Translations under genes and position numbers: made by a program | Assembly: GCA_043721315.1 (NCBI GenBank) | Contig: JAYSQZ010000026.1 | Coordinates: 1 to 64,000 of the forward strand | DNA: 64,000 bases | From: Elstera sp043721315 | GTDB taxonomy: Bacteria > Pseudomonadota > Alphaproteobacteria > Elsterales > Elsteraceae | Direction: 5' to 3' | The notes under the pieces: model-generated | Told to the model about the DNA's origin: nothing | Seen by the model: the letters and a program-made list of their open reading frames with translations, nothing else | Database searches by the model: none | In this document: positions 7,778-15,170 of the stretch, one piece after another | Layout of the letters: every line of letters begins with the position of its first letter | Numbering within the stretch: position 1 is the first letter of the stretch

Positions 7778-8748
7778 TTCAGACCCAGCTTTTTCTTGGC
7801 CGCAGCGAGTGCGTCGAGCTTGACCCACTCGGTCGCAACGGGCGGCTCGCTCATCCGGCCTACGTTCAGGCGTTGCATCGCGTCCGTCACCAACTGCACG
7901 GTTTCTATGGTTAGATTATAGGTATAGGGCGAGTTTTCGATAGCATCGCGGAAATCTTGCGAGGTTAGCTGCCCTTTGAACATGCTTTCCCGCACGTATT
8001 TTTCTGCCAGCGCCGGGTTGTTCATGAAAGCGGCGGTCGCCTCAACGAAGCATTCCAGCACGCGGCGGGCCACGTCTTTCTTCTTCGTATACATGTCTTC
8101 GCTCATGACGAGGGTACGGATCGGCGGCCCCAGCGGCGTGTCGTAAGGCTTCAGCAACTCGCGCCCGAAGCCCAGGCTGATCGCTTGAGAGGCTTGCGGT
8201 TCGGACTGCGACATGGCGTCGATACTGCCCGCCATGAGCGCCTGATTGAGATCGGCGAAGGCCAGGTAAATCAGCGTTACGTCCTTACCCGGCTTATCAG
8301 AGGCGGTGAGTCCGTACATTTCAAGCTCGGCGAACAGCAGCATTTCCTGCGTCGCGCCGCGCGTCACGCCAACCCGTTTACCTTTCAAATCGGCCACGCT
8401 CTTGATCGTGCTCTGCGCGCCGACAACGAAGCGTACGCCGCCCTGGGCAAAGCCTGCGACGGCATAAATCGGCGCGCCGCCCGCCCGGCCCGAAACGGCG
8501 GCTTCCATCGCGCTTGCAGCAATATCAATCTGCCCGGACACAATCGCAGGCATAATATCAAGCCCTTTGGCGAACATGCGCTCTTCGATTTTCAGGTCAT
8601 ATTTTCCGGCAATTTCCTTCATGTAGGAAATCGCCCCGTAATGAGCGAATTTCAAATTACCCAGACGCACCAAATCTTCGGCTGATGCGGCACCACTCAC
8701 CCCTAACACGAGGGCAAAAGCCGCTAAACTCTGGTATACTCGTTTCAT
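7774..8748 (-). CDS. ABC transporter substrate-binding protein (NitT/TauT family)
   Basis: A 324-residue periplasmic protein with a clear signal peptide (MKRVYQSLAAFALVLGVSGAASA, cleavage after ASA near residue 23). The mature part has the two-lobe SBP_bac/NMT1 pattern: LGNLKFAHYGAISYMKEIAGKY, VSGQIDIA, LKGKRVGVTRGATQEMLL and MAGSIDAMSQSEPQAS, as in SsuA, TauA and aromatic-acid binding proteins. It captures an unknown small anion and hands it to the permease. A strong GGGAGGAAG ribosome site stands before the ATG. The leader carries the sigma-54 promoter described separately. Substrate prediction is not possible from sequence alone. Confidence 0.9.
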   Translation of the reverse strand: MKRVYQSLAAFALVLGVSGAASAEDLVRLGNLKFAHYGAISYMKEIAGKYDLKIEERMFAKGLDIMPAIVSGQIDIAASAMEAAVSGRAGGAPIYAVAGFAQGGVRFVVGAQSTIKSVADLKGKRVGVTRGATQEMLLFAELEMYGLTASDKPGKDVTLIYLAFADLNQALMAGSIDAMSQSEPQASQAISLGFGRELLKPYDTPLGPPIRTLVMSEDMYTKKKDVARRVLECFVEATAAFMNNPALAEKYVRESMFKGQLTSQDFRDAIENSPYTYNLTIETVQLVTDAMQRLNVGRMSEPPVATEWVKLDALAAAKKKLGLN

Positions 8749-8808
8749 TATCTTCCTCCCGAAAAGATTTTTCTTTTTCAGCGCGGTCTTGCGCCGCAGG
8801 GGAGGAAG

Positions 8809-8824
8809 AGCAAGCGATATGCCA
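8809..8824 (-). promoter_or_regulatory. Sigma-54 (-24/-12) promoter of the ABC/dctBD block
   Basis: On the minus strand the sequence is TGGCATATCGCTTGCT. It matches the sigma-54 consensus TGGCAC-N5-TTGCW with one change and, decisively, has the invariant GG and GC separated by exactly ten bases. Transcription would start near 8798, giving a leader of about 50 bases to the ATG at 8748. A gene for a sigma-54 activator (dctD) is the last gene of the same block. Confidence 0.7.
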
Positions 8825-8886
8825 GGTGCTTGGAATCTATTAGTCTATTGATATATAAAGGTTATTTCTGAGAGAATTATAAGAAA

Positions 8887-8938
8887 ATCGGCGGATTTCC
8901 GCCGATGAATCAGGGGCTATCGGCGGAAATCCGCCGAT
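8887..8938 (-). promoter_or_regulatory. Two tandem 20-bp palindromes: candidate DctD enhancer sites (or terminator)
   Basis: ATCGGCGGATTTCCGCCGAT (8887-8906) and ATCGGCGGAAATCCGCCGAT (8919-8938) differ only in the centre and are spaced 32 bp centre to centre, about three helical turns. They lie roughly 75-110 bp upstream of the sigma-54 promoter at 8809-8824, where NtrC-class activators bind as paired dimers. The second site overlaps the stop codon of the upstream gene and the block is followed by TTTTCTT on the minus strand, so it could also end transcription of that gene. Both roles may hold. Confidence 0.6.
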
Positions 8939-9564
8939 CATCGCCAAGCGTAATTAAAGCTGATGGAAATGCGCTCGGCGTTAGCGCGGTTTAGGGGAAC
9001 GGCGTGGTGCATCCAGCTTTCCCACAGCAGCAGCGTACCCGGCGTGGGGGTGACGGCGGCGAACGTCTGCTGCTCGCGCGCGGCTTTTTTCTTTTTCGGC
9101 GGGGCGGCCATCATGCGGGGCAGGCGAGGGTCTTCAAAAATAATCGCGCTCGCGTCCTCGGGCACCGACACGTAATAAGTGCCGCTGATCACGCTGCCGG
9201 GGTGAATATGGCCGGAGTGAAACCCACCCGGCTCCAGCACGTTGATCCACAGCGAATCCAGCACCAGCTTGCGGTCGCCTAAATCCCACTCCAGCAGTTT
9301 GCCGAAACTTTTCGCGTGCTTATCCAACTGTTTAGTCAGCGCTTTTATGGCAGGAAAGCGCCAGCCGAGGTCGTTCAGCGAAGCGTAGGAGGTATAACCG
9401 GGATAGCCGTTTTCTTCCGACCAATTCTGCCCAGCTTCGTCATCGGCGGCGGCGGTAAGGCAGGTAGCCAAAAGCTCTTCATTCAGCCCGGCCTTATCGG
9501 CCAAATCGGCGCGATAGAGGCGGGTGACGAATAGGGTTTCGACGGTGTGGGGGCTATCGCTCAT
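8938..9564 (-). CDS. TIGR02466-type putative 2-oxoglutarate/Fe(II) oxygenase
   Basis: A 208-residue protein of the TIGR02466 family, predicted double-stranded beta-helix dioxygenases of unknown substrate. The metal-binding core is visible as GGFHSGHIHPGSVISGTYYV (about residues 114-133) followed by a distal histidine in LWESWMHHAVPLN (about 180) and the co-substrate-binding region near RISISFNYAW. A lysine-rich loop PPKKKKAAREQ (about 155-165) is an insertion typical of some members. The gene stands alone between the frcA gene and the ABC/dctBD block. No pathway can be inferred from the neighbours. Confidence 0.75.
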   Translation of the reverse strand: MSDSPHTVETLFVTRLYRADLADKAGLNEELLATCLTAAADDEAGQNWSEENGYPGYTSYASLNDLGWRFPAIKALTKQLDKHAKSFGKLLEWDLGDRKLVLDSLWINVLEPGGFHSGHIHPGSVISGTYYVSVPEDASAIIFEDPRLPRMMAAPPKKKKAAREQQTFAAVTPTPGTLLLWESWMHHAVPLNRANAERISISFNYAWR

Positions 9565-9607
9565 ATCAGAGGGTGTAGCCTAGCCACCCCCTATTTTTCA
9601 ATCGACA

Positions 9608-10378
9608 TCACGCAGCCTGGTCCAGCGGCTCCTTTGCGCCGGTCATGAAGGCGACTGCATCGGCCATCGAATACTCCTTAGGCCGAATGGTACACAGCCG
9701 CTGGCCGAGACGGTGAATGTGGATGCGGTCAGCGATTTCAAAGACATGGGGCATATTGTGCGAAATAAGGACAATCGGCATCCCCTTGTCCCGCACGCGC
9801 AAGATAAGATCGAGCACGCGGCGCGATTCCTTGACGCCGAGGGCGGCGGTAGGCTCGTCCATAATCACGACTTTCGAGCCGAAGGTGGCAGCTCTCGCGA
9901 CGGCAATGCCCTGACGCTGCCCGCCGGAGAGAGTTTCGACGGGCTGGCGGATATTCTGAATGGTCATCAACCCCAACTCCGACAGCATGGCGCGGGCCTG
10001 GGCTTCCATTGCTGCACGGTCGAGAACGCGGAAATACCGCCCGAGCGGCCCTGGTTTCCGCAATTCCCGCCCCAGAAACATATTGTCGGCAATCGAAAGA
10101 GCGGGGGAGAGCGCGAGGGTTTGATAGACGGTGGCAATCCCGGCTTCTTGCGCTTCTTGAGGGGAGCGAAACTTAACCGGCAAACCATCCAGCAGAATTT
10201 CCCCTTCATCGGGCGTCAGGGCGCCGGAAAGCGCTTTGATCAACGAGGATTTGCCCGCGCCATTATCGCCGATGACCGCCAGAATTTCGCCGGGATACAG
10301 GTCGAAATCCGCCTGATTGAGCGCGACAACGCGGCCATAACGCTTCACGAGGCCCTTGGCTTGAAGAATGGGGGTCAT
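9608..10378 (-). CDS. frcA: Fructose-type sugar ABC transporter ATP-binding protein
   Basis: A 256-residue ATPase with a single nucleotide-binding domain, as in FrcA; RbsA/MglA-type ATPases carry two. Walker A is GDNGAGKSS (about residue 40), signature LSGGQRQG, Walker B VVIMDEPTAALG, switch His in LISHNMPHV. It energises fructose or related monosaccharide import through FrcC. The ATG at 10378 is chosen because it overlaps the frcC stop by four bases (ATGA); the upstream extension is inside frcC and has no family resemblance. Confidence 0.9.
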   Translation of the reverse strand: MTPILQAKGLVKRYGRVVALNQADFDLYPGEILAVIGDNGAGKSSLIKALSGALTPDEGEILLDGLPVKFRSPQEAQEAGIATVYQTLALSPALSIADNMFLGRELRKPGPLGRYFRVLDRAAMEAQARAMLSELGLMTIQNIRQPVETLSGGQRQGIAVARAATFGSKVVIMDEPTAALGVKESRRVLDLILRVRDKGMPIVLISHNMPHVFEIADRIHIHRLGQRLCTIRPKEYSMADAVAFMTGAKEPLDQAA

Positions 10379-11457
10379 GCCGAAACCTTTCGGATCCATT
10401 GGTCGAGGGCGACCGCGAGAATGATAAGCCAGCCAATCGCAAACATTTGCCACAGCACATCCACCCCAGAAAGGCGTAGGCCGGACTGAAACACACCAAC
10501 GATCAAGGCTCCGATCAACGGCCCCATAATCGAGCCGCGCCCGCCAAACAGGCTGATGCCGCCAATCACCACAGCGGTGATTGATTGCAAATTGCCTTCA
10601 TAGAAGCTCTGCGGGCTGACCGAGCCGACGCGGCCAATGGAGGCCCAGGCCCCCAGCGCGCACACAAGACCCGCCAACCCGTAAACGCTGATAAGGGTGC
10701 GGTTGGTACGGATACCCGCGAGTTCTGCCGCCTCCTTATCGTCGCCGATGGCATAGACATGACGACCCCAGGCCGTGCGGTTCAGCAGAAACCACAGAAC
10801 CGCGAACACTATGGCCGTGAGGAACACCCCATAGGTGAACTGCGCGCCCATAAAGTCCACGCGCCCACCGAACCATTTTAGCAGGGGGGCTTTTTCGTCA
10901 ACATCCTGACTGCGGATTGATTGGGCGCTCGACAGCCACAAAGTTAGCGCGAACAGAATGTTCCAGGTGCCGAGGGTTACGATGAACGGCGGTAATTTTA
11001 GGCGCGTCACTAAAGCGCCATTAAAATATCCGCAGCCGGTTCCGACCACAAACCCGACCAGCAGGGCAATCGGCGTCGGCACGCCCACGCCAATTGCGAG
11101 CTTGCCCATGATGACGGAGGACAGCACCATAATAGCGGCCACCGACAGATCAATCCCCGCCGTCAACACAACTAAACTCTGCGCCGCCGCTAAAATTCCG
11201 ATCACCGAAACCTGTTGCAAAATCAGCGACAGGTTGAAGGGGTGGAAGAACCGATCGCCAGCAATGACGCCAAACGCGAAAATACTCAGCAGCAGTACGA
11301 TCACCGGCACCATTGTGGGATTGCCATGCAAAAAATGCTGCACGCGCACAAGGGGCGAGGGCGCTGGCTCCAAGAATTTCACGAAATTCTCGTTAAGTTT
11401 TGTTTCGGGCAGCTTTGTTTCGGGCGGGGACGCTAGGGTCATGGGGGGATTTTCCAT
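10375..11457 (-). CDS. frcC: Fructose-type sugar ABC transporter permease
   Basis: A 360-residue inner-membrane protein of the ribose/fructose permease family (RbsC, FrcC) with eight to ten hydrophobic segments. Family hallmarks are VLTAGIDLSVAAIMVLSSV (about residues 95-113), the NGALVTRLKLPPFIVTLGT stretch, GRHVYAIGDDKEAAELAGI, and the C-terminal VVIGGISLFGGRGSIMGPL loop that contacts the ATPase. The N-terminus before the first membrane helix is a polar, repetitive stretch (SPPETKLPETKLNEN). Start could be the ATG at 11457 or at 11442; neither has a strong ribosome site. A 58-base hairpin separates it from frcB. Confidence 0.88.
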   Translation of the reverse strand: MENPPMTLASPPETKLPETKLNENFVKFLEPAPSPLVRVQHFLHGNPTMVPVIVLLLSIFAFGVIAGDRFFHPFNLSLILQQVSVIGILAAAQSLVVLTAGIDLSVAAIMVLSSVIMGKLAIGVGVPTPIALLVGFVVGTGCGYFNGALVTRLKLPPFIVTLGTWNILFALTLWLSSAQSIRSQDVDEKAPLLKWFGGRVDFMGAQFTYGVFLTAIVFAVLWFLLNRTAWGRHVYAIGDDKEAAELAGIRTNRTLISVYGLAGLVCALGAWASIGRVGSVSPQSFYEGNLQSITAVVIGGISLFGGRGSIMGPLIGALIVGVFQSGLRLSGVDVLWQMFAIGWLIILAVALDQWIRKVSA

Positions 11458-11521
11458 CGCTCGACATTGGCCTTGCTTATCGCAGGCGTCTTTATCCCCA
11501 AAAAAGCGACCCCTCAAAAGC

Positions 11522-11579
11522 GGTAGGGCGGTTCATTGGAAGCACTTCAAGGGGAAAAGTGCCACAAAACCGCCCTACC
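11522..11579 (-). promoter_or_regulatory. Intercistronic stem-loop between frcB and frcC
   Basis: The arms GGTAGGGCGGTT (11522-11533) and AACCGCCCTACC (11568-11579) are perfect complements, and a second inner pair GCACTT/AAGTGC can extend the structure. It lies in the 151-base gap after frcB. Such hairpins often protect the binding-protein message or partly terminate transcription so that more binding protein than permease is made. No U-run of terminator quality is seen. Confidence 0.6.
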
Positions 11580-11608
11580 AGAGGAGCCTGGAGGGGGAGG
11601 CTAGAGGT

Positions 11609-12631
11609 TTAGCCCCAGCACTTCTTCATGCCTTCGTCGGCAGAGATCGACGGAATGCCGGGCACGGGCGAATCGGTGATTAGCTCAACGCCGGTATCGT
11701 AGAAATCAAGCCCGTCCGAGGATTTCGGCTTCTGGCCTGTTTTGATAAAAATTTCAATGGCTTCAACGCCTTTTGCCGCCATCAACAGCGGGAACTGCAT
11801 TGAAGTTGCGCCGATGACGCCTTGCTTGACGTTCCGCACACCGGGGCAGCCGCCATCCACCGAAACGATGGTCACATTCTTCTGAAGACCGAGCGCCTTT
11901 AAGGCTTCATAGGCCCCTGCGGCGGCGGGTTCATTGATCGTATAGACGACGTTGATGGTGGGGTCGCGCTGAAGGAGATTTTCCATAGCTTTGCGGCCCC
12001 CTTCTTCATTACCCGCCGTTACATCGTGACCTACGACACGGGGATCGCCCTCATCACCAATTTTCTTCGGGTCTTTAATGTCGATACCAAAGCCCTTAAG
12101 GAAGCCTTGGTCGCGTAGATAATCCACCGAAACCTGCTGGGCGCTTAGGTCCAGCATGGCGATTTTCGCGGTTTTGGTTTTATCACCAAGCTTGGCAGCG
12201 GCCCATTTACCAATGAGTTCGCCCGCTTTGAAATTATCAGTCGCGAAAACCGCGTCCGAGGCAGAGGCAGGCTCCAGCGGCGTATCGAGCGCAATCACCA
12301 GCACGCCCGCTTGGCGGGCTTTGGCGATAACCGGCACCAGCGCGCGCGAGTCGGTCGGGGTGATTAGAATACCCTTTGCGCCCGAAGCGATGCAGGTTTC
12401 AACAGCGGCAACCTGGGTTTCCACGTCGCCGTCGAGTTTGCCCGCGAAAGTTTGCAGCGTAAGGCCGCTTTTGATCGCGGCAGCCGCCGCCCCTTCCTTC
12501 ATTTTCACGAAGAAGGGGTTGGTTTCGGTTTTGGTGATCAGGCAGGCTTTGGTCTGCGCGAGTGCGGTTGTGCTTACCGCCATACCCGCGACCAAGGCCC
12601 CTACGCACGACGCGATAGTTAGAACTTTCAT
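11609..12631 (-). CDS. frcB: Fructose-type sugar ABC transporter substrate-binding protein
   Basis: A 340-residue periplasmic protein of the Peripla_BP_4 family. The signal peptide MKVLTIASCVGALVAGMAVS with cleavage after ALA near residue 25 is clear. The mature part begins with LITKTETNPFFVKMKEGA and LQTFAGKLDGDVETQVAAVE, closely resembling rhizobial FrcB, then ALDTPLE, a VDGG motif and a C-terminal lobe. It binds fructose and possibly ribose or mannose. The ATG at 12631 is preceded by GGGAGGATCTGATA; a longer frame from a TTG at 12733 lacks signal-peptide logic. The gene is the first of frcBCA and faces the ROK regulator across a shared control region. Confidence 0.9.
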   Translation of the reverse strand: MKVLTIASCVGALVAGMAVSTTALAQTKACLITKTETNPFFVKMKEGAAAAAIKSGLTLQTFAGKLDGDVETQVAAVETCIASGAKGILITPTDSRALVPVIAKARQAGVLVIALDTPLEPASASDAVFATDNFKAGELIGKWAAAKLGDKTKTAKIAMLDLSAQQVSVDYLRDQGFLKGFGIDIKDPKKIGDEGDPRVVGHDVTAGNEEGGRKAMENLLQRDPTINVVYTINEPAAAGAYEALKALGLQKNVTIVSVDGGCPGVRNVKQGVIGATSMQFPLLMAAKGVEAIEIFIKTGQKPKSSDGLDFYDTGVELITDSPVPGIPSISADEGMKKCWG

Positions 12632-12738
12632 TATCAGATCCTCCCGGTGGATCGCTATAAGCGCGCCCTTTTGCGGGCTGCGCGGTGTTCGTTTGGGCGG
12701 TGCTCGCCAGGACAGGGGCTGCCCCCCTCTCAATACTT

Positions 12739-12767
12739 AGAAAACACCTCCTTAGGGTGTACGTCAA
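12739..12767 (-). promoter_or_regulatory. Possible frcB promoter overlapping the operator
   Basis: On the minus strand TTGACG (12767-12762) is followed after 17 bases by TTTTCT (12744-12739), a fair -35 and a weak -10. The -35 overlaps the left arm of the inverted repeat at 12764-12796, which would allow direct repression. The spacer contains TAAGGAGGTG, a near-perfect ribosome-binding sequence whose purpose here is unclear. Confidence 0.35.
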
Positions 12768-12796
12768 TAGATAAAGCAAGTTGATTTATCTATTGA
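12764..12796. promoter_or_regulatory. 33-bp inverted-repeat operator between frcB and its ROK regulator
   Basis: TCAATAGATAAA (12764-12775) and TTTATCTATTGA (12785-12796) are perfect 12-bp inverted arms around a 9-bp spacer. The element lies in the only control region shared by frcBCA (leftward) and the ROK gene (rightward), and the spacer contains TTGA that can serve in a rightward -35. It is the natural binding site for the ROK-family regulator coded next to it. Confidence 0.75.
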
Positions 12797-12852
12797 ATGC
12801 GTCATTCTTGCTGAGTCTCACGTCTTGCCCTAAGACCGTGGCGGCGGGAGGA

Positions 12853-14079
12853 ATGAGAGTGTTGAACACAAGTAGCCAAGGGCCAGGGAACCCAGGATTA
12901 AGCCCGGAGCCGGCGGGGCGCAAACCGTTGAACGGGCTGACGCTGAACGAGCGGCTGATGCTGTCGCTGGTACGCCGTCACGGCAGCTTGCCAAAAGCGG
13001 AAATCGCGCGGCTCACCGGATTGTCGCCGCAAACCGCCTCGGTCACGATGCGGCGGTTGGAGGAGGATCACCTGTTGGTGCGCGGGCAGCCGCAGCGCGG
13101 GCGAGTGGGGCAGCCGTCTATCCCCTTGGCCCTCAATCCGGATGGTGTTTTCGCGCTGGGGCTGAAAGTGGGACGGCGGAGTGCGGAATTGCTGCTGATG
13201 AATTTCGTCGGCACGGTGCGGAAAGTGTTGCGCGAAGCCTATGTGTTGCCATCGCCCGAGGCCATTGCCCGCTTTGTAGCCCAGGGCGTGCCCGCGCTCA
13301 CGGAAACCCTTTCGCTGGAACAACGCGACAGGATTGCCGGGTTGGGCGTTGCGGTGCCGTTTGAACTTTGGCTGTGGAGCGATATTGTTGGTGCCGATAT
13401 GTCTGCGTGGCAAGAGACCGACTTGGTGCAAACCCTCGCCGCCGTACAACCCTATCCGGTGTTTGTAGAGAATGACGCCACTGCCGCCTGCGGGGCGGAG
13501 CTTACTTTTGGGCAAGGCGCGGCCTACCCTGATTTCATCTATTTCTTCGTCGGTTATTTCATCGGTGGTGGTGTTGTGTTGAACGGCACGGTCTATCGCG
13601 GGCGCACGGGCAATGCTGGGGCCGTAGGCTCGATGCCGGTGCGGAGTGCAGGGCAAAAATGGGGACAGTTGATCAACGTCGCCTCCCTGCTCATGCTCGA
13701 ACAGGCGCTTAAGGCAGCGGGGGAAGACCCTTCGTTATTGTGGCGCACCCCTGATTATTGGGACGATTATGGCCCGGTTCTCGAAACCTGGATCGAGACT
13801 ACAGCCGATAATCTGGCGCAAGCGATTGCGGCGTCTTGTTCAGTCATCGACTTTTCGGCAGCGATTATTGATGGGGCTTTTCCCGTGTCGGTGCGCGCGC
13901 GGTTGGTGGCAGCGACGCAAGCCGCCCTCGGCAGGCTCGATCTGCAAGGCATCCGTGTCCCCGAAGTTGTGGAAGGCACAACGGGCAGTATGGCGCGCGC
14001 CGTCGGCGGGGCGAGTTTGCCGCTCTTCGAGTTGTATCTACTTGACCCTAAAGTCATGTTGAAGGATCCGGTGTGGTGA
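12853..14079 (+). CDS. frcR: ROK-family transcriptional regulator of the fructose locus
   Basis: A protein of about 408 residues with a winged helix-turn-helix at residues 33-90 (LMLSLVRRHGSLPKAEIARLTGLSP...) and a ROK sugar-kinase-like domain after about residue 95. The ROK part has ENDATAACGAELTFG and YFFVGYFIGGGVVLNG, but the CxCGxxGC zinc motif of sugar-kinase ROKs is missing, as often happens in regulators. It probably represses frcBCA and its own operon until fructose is present, through the inverted repeat at 12764-12796. The start is uncertain: ATG 12853, GTG 12859 and TTG 12862 all follow a GGGAGGA sequence, and spacing favours the GTG. The end overlaps the kinase start by 7 bases. 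Confidence 0.85.
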   Translation: MRVLNTSSQGPGNPGLSPEPAGRKPLNGLTLNERLMLSLVRRHGSLPKAEIARLTGLSPQTASVTMRRLEEDHLLVRGQPQRGRVGQPSIPLALNPDGVFALGLKVGRRSAELLLMNFVGTVRKVLREAYVLPSPEAIARFVAQGVPALTETLSLEQRDRIAGLGVAVPFELWLWSDIVGADMSAWQETDLVQTLAAVQPYPVFVENDATAACGAELTFGQGAAYPDFIYFFVGYFIGGGVVLNGTVYRGRTGNAGAVGSMPVRSAGQKWGQLINVASLLMLEQALKAAGEDPSLLWRTPDYWDDYGPVLETWIETTADNLAQAIAASCSVIDFSAAIIDGAFPVSVRARLVAATQAALGRLDLQGIRVPEVVEGTTGSMARAVGGASLPLFELYLLDPKVMLKDPVW

Positions 14080-14990
14080 CGATTCTGTGTTGCGGCGATG
14101 CCTTGATTGACATGGTGCCAGATGTGACTGCGGCGGGCGCACCGTGTCTGCGCCCACTCGTCGGCGGTGCGGTCTTCAATACAGCAATTGCTTTGGGCCG
14201 TTTGGGGGCACCTGCGGGGTTTTTCGCGCCGCTTTCCACCGATGCGTTCGGCGATAGTCTTTGTGCAGCCTTGGCGGAAAGTGGTGTTAGGACCGATCTT
14301 GCGCCGCGCACGGATCGTTTCACAGCCATGGCTTTCGTTACCCTCACCAACGGTCAGGCGCGCTACCGTTTCGTCGATACAGGTTCGGCGGGAGTGATGC
14401 TCACCCCCGGAGAATTGCCGACGTTACCGCCCGAAGTCACCACGCTGCATTTTGGGGCGACCAGTTTGGTGCAAGAACCTTGCGGCAGCGCCTTCGAGGC
14501 GCTCGCGCTGCGCGAAGCTGGAAAACGCCTGATTTCGCTCGATCCGAACATCCGCCCGGCATTGTTGGCCGACCCCGCCGCCTATCGTGCGCGGCTAGCG
14601 CGCCTGATTGCCGTCACCGACATTCTCAAACTCTCCGATGAGGATTTGGATTGGATCGGCGGCGAAGGTTTAGTAGGTCAGTGGTTGGCGGCTGGGGTTA
14701 AGCTCGTCGTTGTAACGCGCGGTGGCAAAGGGGCCGACGCCTGGGCGGCTTGCGGCCTTGTGGCAATACCTGCCGTTCCCGTCACGGTCGCCGATACGAT
14801 TGGCGCGGGCGACACGTTTGCGGCAGGCATTCTTGCGGCGCTTGCTGTGCGGGGGCGCTTGAGTGCCGAAGGATTGGCGGGGCTAGAGAAGGATGATCTT
14901 CATGCGGCCCTAACGCTCGCTACCCGCGCCGCCGCCGTTACCGTCTCCCGCACCGGCGCGAACCCACCCTGGGCGGCGGAATGTCTCTGA
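14073..14990 (+). CDS. frcK: PfkB-family carbohydrate kinase, probable fructokinase
   Basis: A 305-residue ribokinase/PfkB-family kinase. The N-terminal signature GGAVFNTAIALGRLGAPAGF (about residues 31-50) contacts the sugar, and the C-terminal ATP-binding signature DTIGAGDTFAAG (about 247-258) contains the catalytic Asp. The gene overlaps the ROK regulator and belongs to a locus with a fructose-type importer, matching the rhizobial frcBCAK arrangement, so fructose phosphorylation is the likely reaction. Two GTG codons, at 14073 and 14076, can start it, so translation is probably coupled to the regulator gene. Confidence 0.85.
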   Translation: MVTILCCGDALIDMVPDVTAAGAPCLRPLVGGAVFNTAIALGRLGAPAGFFAPLSTDAFGDSLCAALAESGVRTDLAPRTDRFTAMAFVTLTNGQARYRFVDTGSAGVMLTPGELPTLPPEVTTLHFGATSLVQEPCGSAFEALALREAGKRLISLDPNIRPALLADPAAYRARLARLIAVTDILKLSDEDLDWIGGEGLVGQWLAAGVKLVVVTRGGKGADAWAACGLVAIPAVPVTVADTIGAGDTFAAGILAALAVRGRLSAEGLAGLEKDDLHAALTLATRAAAVTVSRTGANPPWAAECL

Positions 14991-15011
14991 GGCTCCCAAT
15001 CGGCGTGCATC

Positions 15012-15053
15012 CCTATAGCGTCGTGCGTTAAATTAGACGCACGACGCTATAGG
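15012..15053. repeat. 42-bp inverted repeat (17-bp arms) heading repeat copy 2
   Basis: CCTATAGCGTCGTGCGT (15012-15028) is perfectly complementary to ACGCACGACGCTATAGG (15037-15053) with an 8-base AT-rich loop. It lies 22 bases after the kinase stop codon and could end that transcript, although no strong U-run follows. It is the flanking hairpin of the mosaic repeat that starts at 15061. Confidence 0.65.
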
Positions 15054-15060
15054 CTAATTT

Positions 15061-15133
15061 TTAGCCCTCGCCGGGCGGGCGCATCCGCGCCCAGGGCTGC
15101 TTTTAGAACTGCGTCCGATTTAACGCACGTAGC
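15061..15133. repeat. Mosaic intergenic repeat, copy 2
   Basis: Contains TTAGCCCTCGCCGGGCGG then GCGCATCCGCGCCC (15061-15092), a GGCTGCTTTTAGAA block and CTGCGTCCGATTTAACGCACG. The first block is shared with 7657-7725 and, inverted, with 60391-60429. The CTGCGTCCGATT block recurs inverted at 60325-60340. The element fills the gap between the frc locus and an orphan LivF gene. Confidence 0.65.
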
Positions 15134-15170
15134 TCTAAGTAAAAATCTGCGTTGATAGAAAGGGGTAAAA

